A stretch of 64,000 nt of DNA from assembly GCA_900316565.1 (NCBI GenBank), contig ONDK01000004.1, forward strand, positions 17,222 to 81,221, read 5' to 3'. The DNA is from an uncultured Prevotella sp. Lineage in GTDB: Bacteria; Bacteroidota; Bacteroidia; Bacteroidales; Bacteroidaceae. Positions within the stretch are counted from its first letter, which is position 1. Each line of letters opens with the position of its first letter. Below, piece by piece: positions 45,460 to 54,548 of this stretch. The notes beneath the pieces were generated by a model. That model searched no databases and was not told the DNA's origin. It saw only the letters and a list, made by a program, of their open reading frames with translations. A program made the position numbers and the translations under genes.

Positions 45460-46865
45460 ATCTTCTCAGCTATTTTTATTGCTTTGACGAGAGCTCCAAG
45501 CTTGTTGTTACTCTCTTCCAATTCATATTGGTCATTACTCTTTGCCACTACACCGGAACCAGCCTGGAACCACAGTTCATTGTTGCGACTAATAAACGTA
45601 CGGATAACGATAGCCTGATTCAAATCACCATTCAGTCCGATAAATCCTATGCAACCGCCATAGGCTCCGCGGTTATGTGGTTCCAGCTCGGAGATAATCT
45701 GCATAGCACGAACCTTAGGAGCTCCCGACAATGTTCCAGCAGGGAAGGTGTCGATAAACTCACGGATATGGTCAGCACCCTCGTTGAGTTCACCGCTCAC
45801 ACGGCTTACAAGGTGGATGACATGGCTGTAGAACTGCATATCCTTATAAAAGTCCACCTTTACATTATGACAGTTTCGACTAAGGTCGTTACGTGCCAAG
45901 TCGACAAGCATCACGTGCTCAGCATTCTCCTTCGGGTCATTACGCAGGAACTCGGCATTCTTCCGGTCCTGTTCAGTGTCGCCAGTACGTTTTGTTGTAC
46001 CAGCAATAGGGTCTATAAAAGCCTTGTTACCAACGATACGGTTGTGGGTTTCAGGGCTGGAACCGAAGATGCGGAAGCCACCGAAATCGAAATAGAAAAG
46101 ATATGGGCTGGGATTCACAGAGCGCAGAGCACGATAGAGCTTGAAGTCATCCCCCTCATATTTCTGGACGAAACGACGCGAGATTACTATCTGGAAGACG
46201 TCGCCACGGAGACAGTGCTGCACACATCGCCGTATATTAGCCTTATGCTCCTCATCGGTAAGTGTCGACGTAGCCTCACCCACAGGGCGGAAGCCATAAG
46301 GCTTGACATTTGTGCGATGCACCGCCTTCTCAAGAGTATCTATATCTTCCTCATCACCAAGAGTAACAAACTCCATAGTATTATTAAAATGATCGAAGAC
46401 GATGATATTCTTATACATTATATATAATATATCAGGAGCATCGTTCTTAGCCATCATCGTGTCCTTCACAGGTATATCCTCGAAATAGCGCACCGCATTA
46501 AATCCCGTAAAACCATACACACCGAAATATTCCGAGCCCCTTCCCTCGACGCTAAAATGTCTCAGAAAATCATTTATAGCGTCTGCTACCTGTTCCTTGG
46601 CGCGTCCCTTTACCGACGCGTCGATGTTCTGTCGGTTCTCTGTCCCATCAGGATAAAGGGTTGTAATTACTCCATGCGCCACGGCAACACGGGCGATAGG
46701 ATGTATACCTATAAAACTGCGTGAATTGTCATGTCCATGATAATCGGAGCTCTCCATAAGGATACTCTGCGGATAGATGTCGCGCAAGCACATATACGCT
46801 CCTACAGGCGTAAAGAGGTCGGCAAGTATCTTTCTGGATTTTGTCTGATAGTTAAAAGTTGCCAT
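45456..46865 (-). CDS. trpE: anthranilate synthase component I
   Basis: 469 residues. Chorismate-utilising enzyme: the N-terminal regulatory part carries LMESSDYHGHDNSRSFIG, the LLESS-type feedback-binding motif. The C-terminal catalytic core has FQIVISRRF, FGSSPETH, PIAGTTKRTGD, MLVDLARND, VIHLVSRVSGEL, FPAGTLSGAPKVRAM and GAYGGCIGFIG. It overlaps trpB upstream by 14 bases and trpG downstream by 4. It should be inhibited by tryptophan. Confidence 0.96.
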   Translation of the reverse strand: MATFNYQTKSRKILADLFTPVGAYMCLRDIYPQSILMESSDYHGHDNSRSFIGIHPIARVAVAHGVITTLYPDGTENRQNIDASVKGRAKEQVADAINDFLRHFSVEGRGSEYFGVYGFTGFNAVRYFEDIPVKDTMMAKNDAPDILYIMYKNIIVFDHFNNTMEFVTLGDEEDIDTLEKAVHRTNVKPYGFRPVGEATSTLTDEEHKANIRRCVQHCLRGDVFQIVISRRFVQKYEGDDFKLYRALRSVNPSPYLFYFDFGGFRIFGSSPETHNRIVGNKAFIDPIAGTTKRTGDTEQDRKNAEFLRNDPKENAEHVMLVDLARNDLSRNCHNVKVDFYKDMQFYSHVIHLVSRVSGELNEGADHIREFIDTFPAGTLSGAPKVRAMQIISELEPHNRGAYGGCIGFIGLNGDLNQAIVIRTFISRNNELWFQAGSGVVAKSNDQYELEESNNKLGALVKAIKIAEKI

Positions 46866-48054
46866 ATTCCTTTGCCATTTTTTTGTTCTTCAGATAAGTT
46901 TCCACGTCTTTGTCGCCACGACCGCTGACGGTGAGCACAACGACGTCGGAAGGCTTGAAGGTAAGTTTCTTTAGTGCTGCAACAGCATGTGCGCTTTCTA
47001 TAGCCGGGACAATGCCCTCCATTCTCGTAAGCTCATAGCCCGCATAGATAGCCTCATCATCATTGACCGCAAGAACCTTCTCCCTGCCTTTTGCTGCGAG
47101 ATCAGCATGCATAGGGCCGATACCCGGATAGTCCAGTCCGGCAGAGATGGTGAAGGCTTCCTTTATCTGTCCGTCATCAGTCTGCATAACGAGTGAACGC
47201 GCTCCATGGATGATACCCTCTGTACCACAATGAATCGTGGCAGCGGTATATTCGGTGTCAATACCGTGTCCTCCTGCCTCAGCCAAGACAATCTTCACAC
47301 GGTCATCGTCAATATAATGATATATGGTACCTGCAGCATTAGACCCCCCACCAACACAAGCAATGAGATAATCGGGATAGTCGCGTCCTATCTTCTCCTT
47401 CAACTGCCATTTTATCTCTTTGGAGATGACGCTCTGCATCTTCGCCACGATATCAGGATAAGGGTGCGGCCCCATGGTTGAGCCCACCATATAATAAGTG
47501 TCACGGGGATGGCAGCACCAGTCGCGAATAGCTTCTGAGCAAGCGTCGCTAAGCGTCATATTACCTGTTGTCACCGGATGGACCTTTGCTCCAAGCATCC
47601 GCATACGCTCCACATTGGTATGTTGTCGCTCCACGTCGGTCTTTCCCATGAATATCTCACATTCAAGATTCATAAGAGCACACACCGTGGCGGTGGCCAC
47701 ACCATGCTGTCCTGCTCCTGTCTCCGCTATGATACGGGTCTTGCCCATCTTCTTTGCCAAGAGGACCTGACCGATGCAGTTGTTTATCTTGTGTGCTCCA
47801 GTATGGTTGAGGTCCTCGCGTTTGAGATAGAGCTGACAACCATACTTCTCACTCATACGCTTAGCATAATATAATGGCGACGGACGTCCTACATAGTCCT
47901 TTAGCAAAGCATAGTACTCGTCTTGAAATTCCTTACTTTCGATAATCGACTTATAGGCATCCTGTAAGTCGTGAACCACCTTATATAATATCTCCGGGAC
48001 ATAAGCACCGCCGTAGCGTCCGAAGAATCCTTTCTCGTCTACTCCGTATTTCAT
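46852..48054 (-). CDS. trpB: tryptophan synthase beta subunit
   Basis: 400 residues. It joins indole and serine using PLP. The PLP lysine is Lys89 in HTGAHKINN, and the phosphate loop is GGGSNAAG. ETGAGQHG and the FGRYGGAYVPE opening are standard. trpA lies 18 bases upstream in the direction of transcription and trpE overlaps its end. Confidence 0.97.
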   Translation of the reverse strand: MKYGVDEKGFFGRYGGAYVPEILYKVVHDLQDAYKSIIESKEFQDEYYALLKDYVGRPSPLYYAKRMSEKYGCQLYLKREDLNHTGAHKINNCIGQVLLAKKMGKTRIIAETGAGQHGVATATVCALMNLECEIFMGKTDVERQHTNVERMRMLGAKVHPVTTGNMTLSDACSEAIRDWCCHPRDTYYMVGSTMGPHPYPDIVAKMQSVISKEIKWQLKEKIGRDYPDYLIACVGGGSNAAGTIYHYIDDDRVKIVLAEAGGHGIDTEYTAATIHCGTEGIIHGARSLVMQTDDGQIKEAFTISAGLDYPGIGPMHADLAAKGREKVLAVNDDEAIYAGYELTRMEGIVPAIESAHAVAALKKLTFKPSDVVVLTVSGRGDKDVETYLKNKKMAKEYGNF

Positions 48055-48072
48055 ATCACTAACTTATGATTA

Positions 48073-48849
48073 TTATTTCTTCAATGCCTCAAACAATTCA
48101 TCCAAGGCCTTGTCAGGGTCTTTGGTCTCGTTGAGAAGCGTTACAAATTTTGAACCGATAATAGCTCCTGCCGCATTAGCCTGCGCCGACTCCAGTGTCT
48201 GTTTATTTGATATGCCGAAACCTATCATTCGCGGATTGCGGAGGTTCATGGCATTTATCTTGTTGAAGTAAGCTATCTTAGCGTCATTGAAACTCTGCTG
48301 GGCTCCGGTGATGGCAGCCGACGACACCATATATATGAATCCGTCGGTATGGTCGTCGATGAAGCGGATGCGGTCCTCACTGGTCTCCGGCGTTATCATC
48401 ATGATAACCCTGATGTCATATTTGTCGGCTACAGGCTTCACGTCGTGGATATAATCCTCAAAGGGCAAATCGGGAATTATGGTTCCGCTCACTCCCGCAT
48501 CTGCGCAGGCCTTGAAATAGTTCTCTATTCCGAAGTGCATGACAGGGTTCAGATAGCCCATCAACACCAATGGTATGTTCACCTCGCCCTTAATGGCCTT
48601 AAGCTGTGAGAGAAGCAAACTGAGGGTCATGCCGTTATTTAGAGCCACAGAGCCTGCACTCTGTATCACGGGTCCATCGGCAAGAGGATCGCTGAACGGC
48701 ATACCGACTTCCACCATCGCTATGCCCTTGCGTTCCATTGCCTTGATGACCTCACCAGTACCGTCAAGTGTCGGACAACCGGCGCAGAAGTAGAGCGACA
48801 ACAGCTTACGATCGCCGCGGTTCCTGAATAACTCATTAATCTTATTCAT
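48073..48849 (-). CDS. trpA: tryptophan synthase alpha subunit
   Basis: 258 residues, TIM barrel. It splits indole-3-glycerol phosphate. Catalytic Glu in VEVGMPFSDPLADGPVIQ and Asp in GTIIPDLPFEDY; the IGFGISNKQ loop binds phosphate. It is 18 bases before trpB. Confidence 0.96.
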   Translation of the reverse strand: MNKINELFRNRGDRKLLSLYFCAGCPTLDGTGEVIKAMERKGIAMVEVGMPFSDPLADGPVIQSAGSVALNNGMTLSLLLSQLKAIKGEVNIPLVLMGYLNPVMHFGIENYFKACADAGVSGTIIPDLPFEDYIHDVKPVADKYDIRVIMMITPETSEDRIRFIDDHTDGFIYMVSSAAITGAQQSFNDAKIAYFNKINAMNLRNPRMIGFGISNKQTLESAQANAAGAIIGSKFVTLLNETKDPDKALDELFEALKK

Positions 48850-48925
48850 ATCTTATAATAAATCTTTTTTCTTAATTCTGTATGTGTCTTAAAAACGACC
48901 TTGCTTTAATTTCTTTAGTTGGAAA

Positions 48926-49621
48926 CTAATTCCTTACCTTCGAAATGAAATTCCGAAGGCTTTCCACATCTTTCAGTGCCGGTTCTTTCTCAAACTTTGA
49001 GTTGAGATCTATTCCTATACACCTCGGATGATTAAAGTCGCGGACGCGCTCCGCATCATCGGGGCCAATTCCGCCACTGAGCAGGAACGGTGTAAGGCCG
49101 TCATAAGCTTGAAGGACCGACCAGTCGAACTTCTCTCCGCTTCCACCCTTAAGAGGTGTCTTGGTGTCGAAGAGGAAATAGTCAACATGTCCCTCATAAT
49201 CCTTACATCTCTTTACATCCTCCTCCGACCTCACGCTGATGGCCTTCATTATCTTTATCCCCTTGCGAATATCCGGGTCAATGGTTCTGCGAAGATTGTC
49301 AATCATCACGGGACTCTCAGAGCCATGCAACTGTATTATGTCAAGATGATAGTTAAACACCCGGGTAACGATATTCTGCGGCATATCGTCGACGAACACC
49401 CCGACCCTGCTGAGTCCACCTTCCGTTCCCCTCCCATCGGTATTTTCTTTGAGAGATGAATAATCCGGGATAATACCAGCATTGGAACTTATCTGCCTCA
49501 CATACCGCGGGCTCTTAGGATAGAAAATAAATCCCATCCAATTGATGTCAAGATTTGAAACGGCATTGATATTCTCTGCCTCACGCATCCCGCATACCTT
49601 TATTATCATGTCCTTGTTCAT
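48926..49621 (-). CDS. trpF: phosphoribosylanthranilate isomerase
   Basis: 231 residues, TIM barrel. It has the N-terminal IKVCGMREAENI (catalytic Cys), GFIFYPKSPRYV, IIQLHGSES, DYFLFDTKTPLKGGSGEKFDW (catalytic Asp) and FLLSGGIGPDD. It isomerises PRA, between trpD and trpC in the pathway. It lies between trpC and trpA here. Confidence 0.95.
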   Translation of the reverse strand: MNKDMIIKVCGMREAENINAVSNLDINWMGFIFYPKSPRYVRQISSNAGIIPDYSSLKENTDGRGTEGGLSRVGVFVDDMPQNIVTRVFNYHLDIIQLHGSESPVMIDNLRRTIDPDIRKGIKIMKAISVRSEEDVKRCKDYEGHVDYFLFDTKTPLKGGSGEKFDWSVLQAYDGLTPFLLSGGIGPDDAERVRDFNHPRCIGIDLNSKFEKEPALKDVESLRNFISKVRN

Positions 49622-49664
49622 TACTGTCTCAGATAAGGATTTGTTTTCAAGTTAGCTAAAGTGT

Positions 49665-50453
49665 TCAGCACAAGGCCGAGATAAATTCGGCAAGGGCCTT
49701 ACCGGGGTCTTCCTCTTTCATAAACCTCTCACCCATAAGAAAGCCGTTGAAGCCCGCTCCACGCAACTCTTTCACCGTTGAGGGATTGGAGATACCGCTT
49801 TCGCTGACCTTCACAGCATCCTTCGGCAGCTTCTCCGCAAGACGGAAAGAGTTCTCCACATCAGTAATAAACGTACCGAGGTTCCTGTTGTTGATGCCGC
49901 ACATATCAGGCTCCAGCTCGGCATAGTCCAGTTCCTTCTCTGAATGCATCTCCAAGAGAACTTCAAGACCAAGCTGATGGGCCGTATCCAGCAGGTGCCT
50001 GCACTCCTCAAGGCTGAGGTCGGCGGCAATGAGCAGCACCGCTGACGCCCCGCAATGGCGGGCCTGAAGCAGCTGATAGTCATCGATTATAAAGTTCTTG
50101 TAGAGTATAGGAATAGTGACACCCGTTGCCCTGGCATCCTGAATAAACTCATCATAACCGCCAAAATACATCTCATCAGTGAGGATACTCAACGCCGTGG
50201 CACCGTTATCCTGATACTTCTTGGGCACCTCCGAGGCCTTGGCATCCTTATGTATCCACCCCTTCGACGGACTCTTACGCTTGAACTCACTGATAATACC
50301 AGTGTCGCTGTCGCGCAGGGCCTTGCTCATCGAGGCCACGGGCTTCTCAAGCATAGGCTCTGTAAGCTCATAAAGCCTCCGGAAGCTGAGCAATGACTTC
50401 CACTCCTCCACTTCCTGACGCTTATGTGCAACAATCTCTTCTAATATATCCAT
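49665..50453 (-). CDS. trpC: indole-3-glycerol-phosphate synthase
   Basis: The start is the ATG at 50453 (MDILEEIVAHKRQEVEEWK), the family's usual opening; 262 residues. TIM barrel: ISEFKRKSPSKGWI, ALSILTDEMYFGG, ILYKNFIIDDYQL (catalytic Lys), LLEMHSEKEL, GINNRNLGTF, VSESGI and GFLMGERFM. It forms the indole ring precursor. Confidence 0.96.
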   Translation of the reverse strand: MDILEEIVAHKRQEVEEWKSLLSFRRLYELTEPMLEKPVASMSKALRDSDTGIISEFKRKSPSKGWIHKDAKASEVPKKYQDNGATALSILTDEMYFGGYDEFIQDARATGVTIPILYKNFIIDDYQLLQARHCGASAVLLIAADLSLEECRHLLDTAHQLGLEVLLEMHSEKELDYAELEPDMCGINNRNLGTFITDVENSFRLAEKLPKDAVKVSESGISNPSTVKELRGAGFNGFLMGERFMKEEDPGKALAEFISALC

Positions 50454-50515
50454 ATAATAGACTTCAAAAAACTTATGGCCAGACTTATGTTTAAAACCCA
50501 ACAGAACTGTTCCCT

Positions 50516-51520
50516 TTAGGAATTAAGTTCTACAAACTTCTTGAATGTCGACAATGCCTTTCCACTGTCGATACTCTCACGTGCTATCTCTATGCACTCA
50601 CCGATATCCTTCTTTCCCTTCTCAAGGACCTGGATACCGAAGGCTGCATTGGCAAGAACAATGTTCTTCTGAGCAGGAAGAGCCTTGTTGGCAAGGACAT
50701 TGTCAAAGATTTCCTTTGCTTCCTCCTCCGTGGCACCGCCGACGACCTCCTCAGGCTTGGCATTGGCGAAGCCGAGGTCAGACGGTTTGAATACCTTCTC
50801 ATAGTTGTTCGTGGTAACCTTAAAGTCGCTGGTAAGGGAAATCTCATCATATCCGTCGATGCTGTTCACGATGCCATAATCGATGCCGAGGCGCTGATAA
50901 ACCTGGTTATAAAGACGCATCTGGTCGAGGGTGGCGGTGCCGAGCAACTGACACTGCGGCTTGGACGGATTGATTATAGGACCGAGAAGATTGAAGAACG
51001 TCGGGAACGGAAGAGCCTTACGGATGGGACCTACAAACTTCATGGCCTTGGCAAAGAGCTGAGCGTGCAGGTAAACGATGCCGCACTCATCAAGACAACG
51101 GTTCAGCTTATCGATATCGTCGGTGAACTTCACGCCGTGGTTGGCAATGACATTCGACGCGCCGCTGACAGATGTAGCCGCATAGTTGCCGTGTTTAGCC
51201 ACTTTGTAACCGGCACCTGCTATGACGAAGCAGGACGTGGTGGAAATATTGAACGTATTCTTACGGTCACCGCCAGTACCGACGACATCGATATATCTAT
51301 CCGCCTCCAACGGTACGGGCACTCCCGTAGCAAGTATTCCATCACGGAAGCCGAGGAGCTCGTCAACGGTGATGCCGCGCATCTGTATCGCGGTAAGCAG
51401 AGCGGATATCTCCGCGTCGTTCAGCTCTCCCTTCGTGATGCCGATAAGTATTTCTTTTGTCTGCTCACGGGTGAGCTCTTCATGGTTCAGCAACTGATTG
51501 AAAATTCCCTTTACATCCAT
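50516..51520 (-). CDS. trpD: anthranilate phosphoribosyltransferase
   Basis: 334 residues. It attaches PRPP to anthranilate. Seen: VVGTGGDRKNTFNISTTSCFVIAGAG (PRPP loop), KHGNYAATSVSGASNVI, GPIRKALPFPTFFNLLGPIINP. First structural gene of the trp run, placed directly after the attenuator at 51590-51733. Confidence 0.96.
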   Translation of the reverse strand: MDVKGIFNQLLNHEELTREQTKEILIGITKGELNDAEISALLTAIQMRGITVDELLGFRDGILATGVPVPLEADRYIDVVGTGGDRKNTFNISTTSCFVIAGAGYKVAKHGNYAATSVSGASNVIANHGVKFTDDIDKLNRCLDECGIVYLHAQLFAKAMKFVGPIRKALPFPTFFNLLGPIINPSKPQCQLLGTATLDQMRLYNQVYQRLGIDYGIVNSIDGYDEISLTSDFKVTTNNYEKVFKPSDLGFANAKPEEVVGGATEEEAKEIFDNVLANKALPAQKNIVLANAAFGIQVLEKGKKDIGECIEIARESIDSGKALSTFKKFVELNS

Positions 51521-51589
51521 AATCTTTATATTTTTTGTTTTTTATGTCTTGTTAAATATTCGCCTTAGTTTCGGTTCTACAACATCAGA

Positions 51590-51680
51590 TAAAGAAAAAG
51601 GGCCCGTCGTGAATCCGACAAGCCCTTTACTTTCCTTCGTTATCTATTAGAAATAACCACACGGCTCCGTAACTCACGAC
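51590..51680 (-). promoter_or_regulatory. trp attenuator: terminator and competing antiterminator
   Basis: RNA order (minus strand). The terminator arm AAAGGGCTTGTCG (51628-51616) pairs with CGACGGGCCCTTT (51609-51597); a T-rich tract follows at 51599-51590. The antiterminator arm GTCGTGAGTT (51680-51671) pairs with GATTCACGAC (51615-51606) over 10 positions including two G-U, taking the terminator loop and the first four bases of its 3' arm. The 5' antiterminator arm contains the leader stop codon TGA, so a ribosome at the stop would block it. A small stem GTTAT/ATAAC (51657-51639) lies between. Confidence 0.85.
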
Positions 51681-51733
51681 TTTTTAAATCCCGAGCGACG
51701 CCACCACCATGCTGTGTTATTCTTAACTGTCAT
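51674..51733 (-). CDS. trpL: trp leader peptide (WWW)
   Basis: ATG at 51733, TGA at 51676-51674, 19 codons: MTVKNNTAWWWRRSGFKKS. Codons 9-11 are three consecutive TGG Trp codons (51709-51701). It begins about 28 bases after a strong promoter and precedes the terminator/antiterminator hairpins ahead of trpD. Stalling at the Trp codons under starvation would leave the antiterminator arm (51680-51671) free; completing translation would cover it. Too short for routine gene finding. Confidence 0.85.
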   Translation of the reverse strand: MTVKNNTAWWWRRSGFKKS

Positions 51734-51760
51734 ATTTCCTATTTATTTTTATTGTTGATG

Positions 51761-51792
51761 CAAAGTTACGCATTTCCCATTCAATCTCCAAA
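51761..51792 (-). promoter_or_regulatory. promoter of the trp operon
   Basis: On the minus strand, TTTG at 51792-51789, a 20-base spacer, then TAACTTTG at 51768-51761. Transcription should begin about 20 bases before the trp leader ATG. Confidence 0.8.
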
Positions 51793-51806
51793 CTTTTTCA
51801 ATAAAA

Positions 51807-51824
51807 ATTACGACAAAACGTAAT
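51807..51824 (-). terminator. weak hairpin after thrC
   Basis: ATTACG (51807-51812) and CGTAAT (51819-51824), with a T-run on the minus strand after it; only six base pairs. Confidence 0.4.
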
Positions 51825-51889
51825 ATTTCCTTCAAAAAGTAATAAAAACTGTGAGATAAGCGCACTTATACATTATTAATCCATTATTT

Positions 51890-53212
51890 TTACCTTTCCA
51901 TGAGGAATGTCTTGAACTCCGTGAAGTTCTTCGACATAGGAACACTTTGTTTCGTTCCTTTCATAAATGCTGCCAGACGGTCAGGGATTGCTATGTCGTC
52001 ACCAATGATACTGTCGACCTTCTCCTTGAACTTTGCAGGATGTGCAGTCTCACAGAACACGCCAATCTCGCCCGGCTTCAATTGTTCTCGCAGCGCACGA
52101 TATCCACAGGCACCATGAGGGTCGAGGACATATCCGGTACGCTTATAGCACTCGCTCATCGTCTCACGTATCATGTCATCGGTGTAGGTGGCACCGCTGA
52201 TATCCGTTCTGATGGCATCCCACGAGCCGTTGTAGAGATCGTAGACACGTGCGAAGTTCGACGGGTCGCCGACATCCATGGCATTTGCCAGCGTCTGCTT
52301 CGACGGCTTCGGCTCATATTTACCTGTCATGAGATAGTTGTAGAAGATGTCGTTGGCATTATTGGCAGCAATGAAGTGCTTTATTGGCAATCCCATGCGC
52401 TTACCGAAAAGTCCGGCGGTTATGTTTCCGAAATTTCCCGACGGAGTGCACATAACCATGTTCGACACACCATTCTCCATCTTCAGCAAGCCCTTCTCCT
52501 TCAGACGTGCATAGGCGTTGAAGTAGTAGAACGCCTGTGGCAGAAACCGAGCCACGTTTATGCTGTTGGCTGATGTCAGACGCATGTGCTTATTGAGTTC
52601 CTCGTCCATAAAGGCATTCTTCACCAGAGCCTGGCAGTCGTCGAAGACACCGTCGACCTCTATAGCCGTAATGTTCTGTCCGAGGGTCGTAAACTGGCTC
52701 TCTTGGATTTTCGACACCTTACCCTTAGGATAAAGCACGTAAACGTGGATGCCGTCGACACCAAGGAAACCGTTGGCCACGGCAGAGCCGGTATCGCCAG
52801 AGGTGGCCACAAGCACATTGACCTCACCCTTCTCGTTCTCCCGCTTGATGAAGTACTGTAGCAGTCTTGCCATGAACCGCGCGCCAACATCCTTAAAGGC
52901 CAACGTCGGTCCGTGGAACAGTTCCAGGGCGTATATATTCTCATCGATTTTATGTATCGGGCAGTCGAATGCCAGCGTATCATATACGATACGCTTCAGA
53001 GCCTCCGGTTCTACGTCCTCACCGAAAAACGCGTCAGCCACGTTACGTGCTATTTCCTTAAACGACAGACCGTCGATATGGTCAAAGAAGCTCTGCGGCA
53101 GTTTACTTATTTTTTCGGGCATATAGAGACCGCGGTCCTCTGCCAGGCCCTTCACCACAGCCTTCTCGAGTGTGGCCAGTGGCGCTTTCTTATTTGTGGA
53201 ATAGTATAGCAT
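51890..53212 (-). CDS. thrC: threonine synthase
   Basis: 440 residues. A PLP enzyme converting O-phosphohomoserine to threonine. PLP lysine in GPTLAFKDVGARFMARLL (Lys near 110); LVATSGDTGSAVANGF, SQFTTLGQNI and CTPSGNFGNITAG are intact. It opens with the family's MLYYSTN. Last gene of the thrA-apgM-thrC run, 63 bases after apgM. Confidence 0.96.
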   Translation of the reverse strand: MLYYSTNKKAPLATLEKAVVKGLAEDRGLYMPEKISKLPQSFFDHIDGLSFKEIARNVADAFFGEDVEPEALKRIVYDTLAFDCPIHKIDENIYALELFHGPTLAFKDVGARFMARLLQYFIKRENEKGEVNVLVATSGDTGSAVANGFLGVDGIHVYVLYPKGKVSKIQESQFTTLGQNITAIEVDGVFDDCQALVKNAFMDEELNKHMRLTSANSINVARFLPQAFYYFNAYARLKEKGLLKMENGVSNMVMCTPSGNFGNITAGLFGKRMGLPIKHFIAANNANDIFYNYLMTGKYEPKPSKQTLANAMDVGDPSNFARVYDLYNGSWDAIRTDISGATYTDDMIRETMSECYKRTGYVLDPHGACGYRALREQLKPGEIGVFCETAHPAKFKEKVDSIIGDDIAIPDRLAAFMKGTKQSVPMSKNFTEFKTFLMER

Positions 53213-53275
53213 TGTCTTTGTTCTTTTGTTCGGTTATTATGTTTTCTGTGCACCGTGATTTCTTTTTATGGCGGT

Positions 53276-54523
53276 CTACAGTTCCATGAACGTCTCAATA
53301 AACTCATTGAGACGAAGCATACCGTAAGAACCGTTCACACAGCTCTCCTCATCATACTCCTGCACACTGTCGGGTTCTATTCCCGGATACCAGAAGAAGA
53401 ACGGCACCGGTTCCTTGACGTGAGTGCGTATCTCCACGGGAGTGGGATGGTCGGGGAGCACCGCTATGGCCACAGGTTCTTCCCACGTCTTCACCTCGTT
53501 GTATATAGGCTCTACGACACGGTGGTCGAGGTATTGTATGGCCCTAATCTTAAGGTCGAGGTCGCCATCATGTCCTGCCTCGTCAGTTGCCTCAAAGTGC
53601 AGGAACACGAAGTCCTGGTTGTAAAGCTGTGTCAGCGCAGCCTGCACCTTACCCTCATAGTTGGTGTTGGCAAGTCCCGTGGCACGCGGCACCTTGACAA
53701 CATCGAGCCCAGCATAATGTCCAATGCCCCTGATGAGGTCGACGGCAGAGATGACACTGCCAGAGTGGATTTGTGGGAAGAGGTCCTTCAGCGTCTCCAT
53801 CGACGGGCGGTAGCCACCGCTCCACGGCCATATAGAGTTTGCCTGGTCCTTACCTTCCTTTGCCCGTTCTATGTTGAACGCATTCTTAGGCAGCAGCTCC
53901 TGGCTCTTTCTTATGAGGTCATTGAGGAGGTCCGCGGTTTCCTGCGCACTGAGTTCCGCCTTATGAGAGTCCTTCGACTCGTCATAGTTCTCCTCCGGTT
54001 TCACAAGCAGCGGCTCCCACGGCTCATTGGGGTGGTCATGAGGACCGACGCAAACGATATGCTTGTTGCCGCCTTTGATGATGAGCAGATGGCGGTACTG
54101 GATGCCGGGGATAAATCTCACACGGTCGTTGCCAAGATGTTCGTCGAGGTATTCAATGAGCTGTGTTCCTTCAGCAGTGCTGAGATGTCCTCCATGGTGG
54201 TTCTTTATCTTTCCATCTGCAATGGTTATGATGTTGCACCTTATCGCGAGGTCGTCGGGCCGCATCTCATAACCTATGGATGCCGCCTCAAGAGGTCCGC
54301 GTCCTTCATAGACCTTATTAAGGTCATAGCCCAGAATGGCGGTGTTGGCAACTTCCGAGCCTGGTGCGAAGCCATCGGGGACGGTGACGAGGCGTCCTGT
54401 GCGTCCGCGCTTGGCGAGCATGTCCATATATGGTGTATCGGCAAACTGCATAGGAGTTTTTCCTCCGAGCCTCTCAATGGCATGGTCGGCCATACCATCA
54501 CCCAATATAATAATGTGTTTCAT
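53276..54523 (-). CDS. cofactor-independent phosphoglycerate mutase, archaeal-type (ApgM-like)
   Basis: The start is the ATG at 54523 (MKHIIILGDGMADHAIERLG); 415 residues. Alkaline-phosphatase superfamily metal site with GDGMAD at the N-terminus and HFEATDEAGHDGD and LPDHPTPVEIRTH near the C-terminus. Between thrA and thrC, as in other Bacteroidetes thr operons I remember, it is often labelled homoserine kinase. Since no thrB is nearby, it may supply O-phosphohomoserine to thrC. Mutase and kinase roles cannot be separated from sequence. Confidence 0.85.
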   Translation of the reverse strand: MKHIIILGDGMADHAIERLGGKTPMQFADTPYMDMLAKRGRTGRLVTVPDGFAPGSEVANTAILGYDLNKVYEGRGPLEAASIGYEMRPDDLAIRCNIITIADGKIKNHHGGHLSTAEGTQLIEYLDEHLGNDRVRFIPGIQYRHLLIIKGGNKHIVCVGPHDHPNEPWEPLLVKPEENYDESKDSHKAELSAQETADLLNDLIRKSQELLPKNAFNIERAKEGKDQANSIWPWSGGYRPSMETLKDLFPQIHSGSVISAVDLIRGIGHYAGLDVVKVPRATGLANTNYEGKVQAALTQLYNQDFVFLHFEATDEAGHDGDLDLKIRAIQYLDHRVVEPIYNEVKTWEEPVAIAVLPDHPTPVEIRTHVKEPVPFFFWYPGIEPDSVQEYDEESCVNGSYGMLRLNEFIETFMEL

Positions 54524-54548
54524 ATGCAAATCACTTTCATAAAGATTT

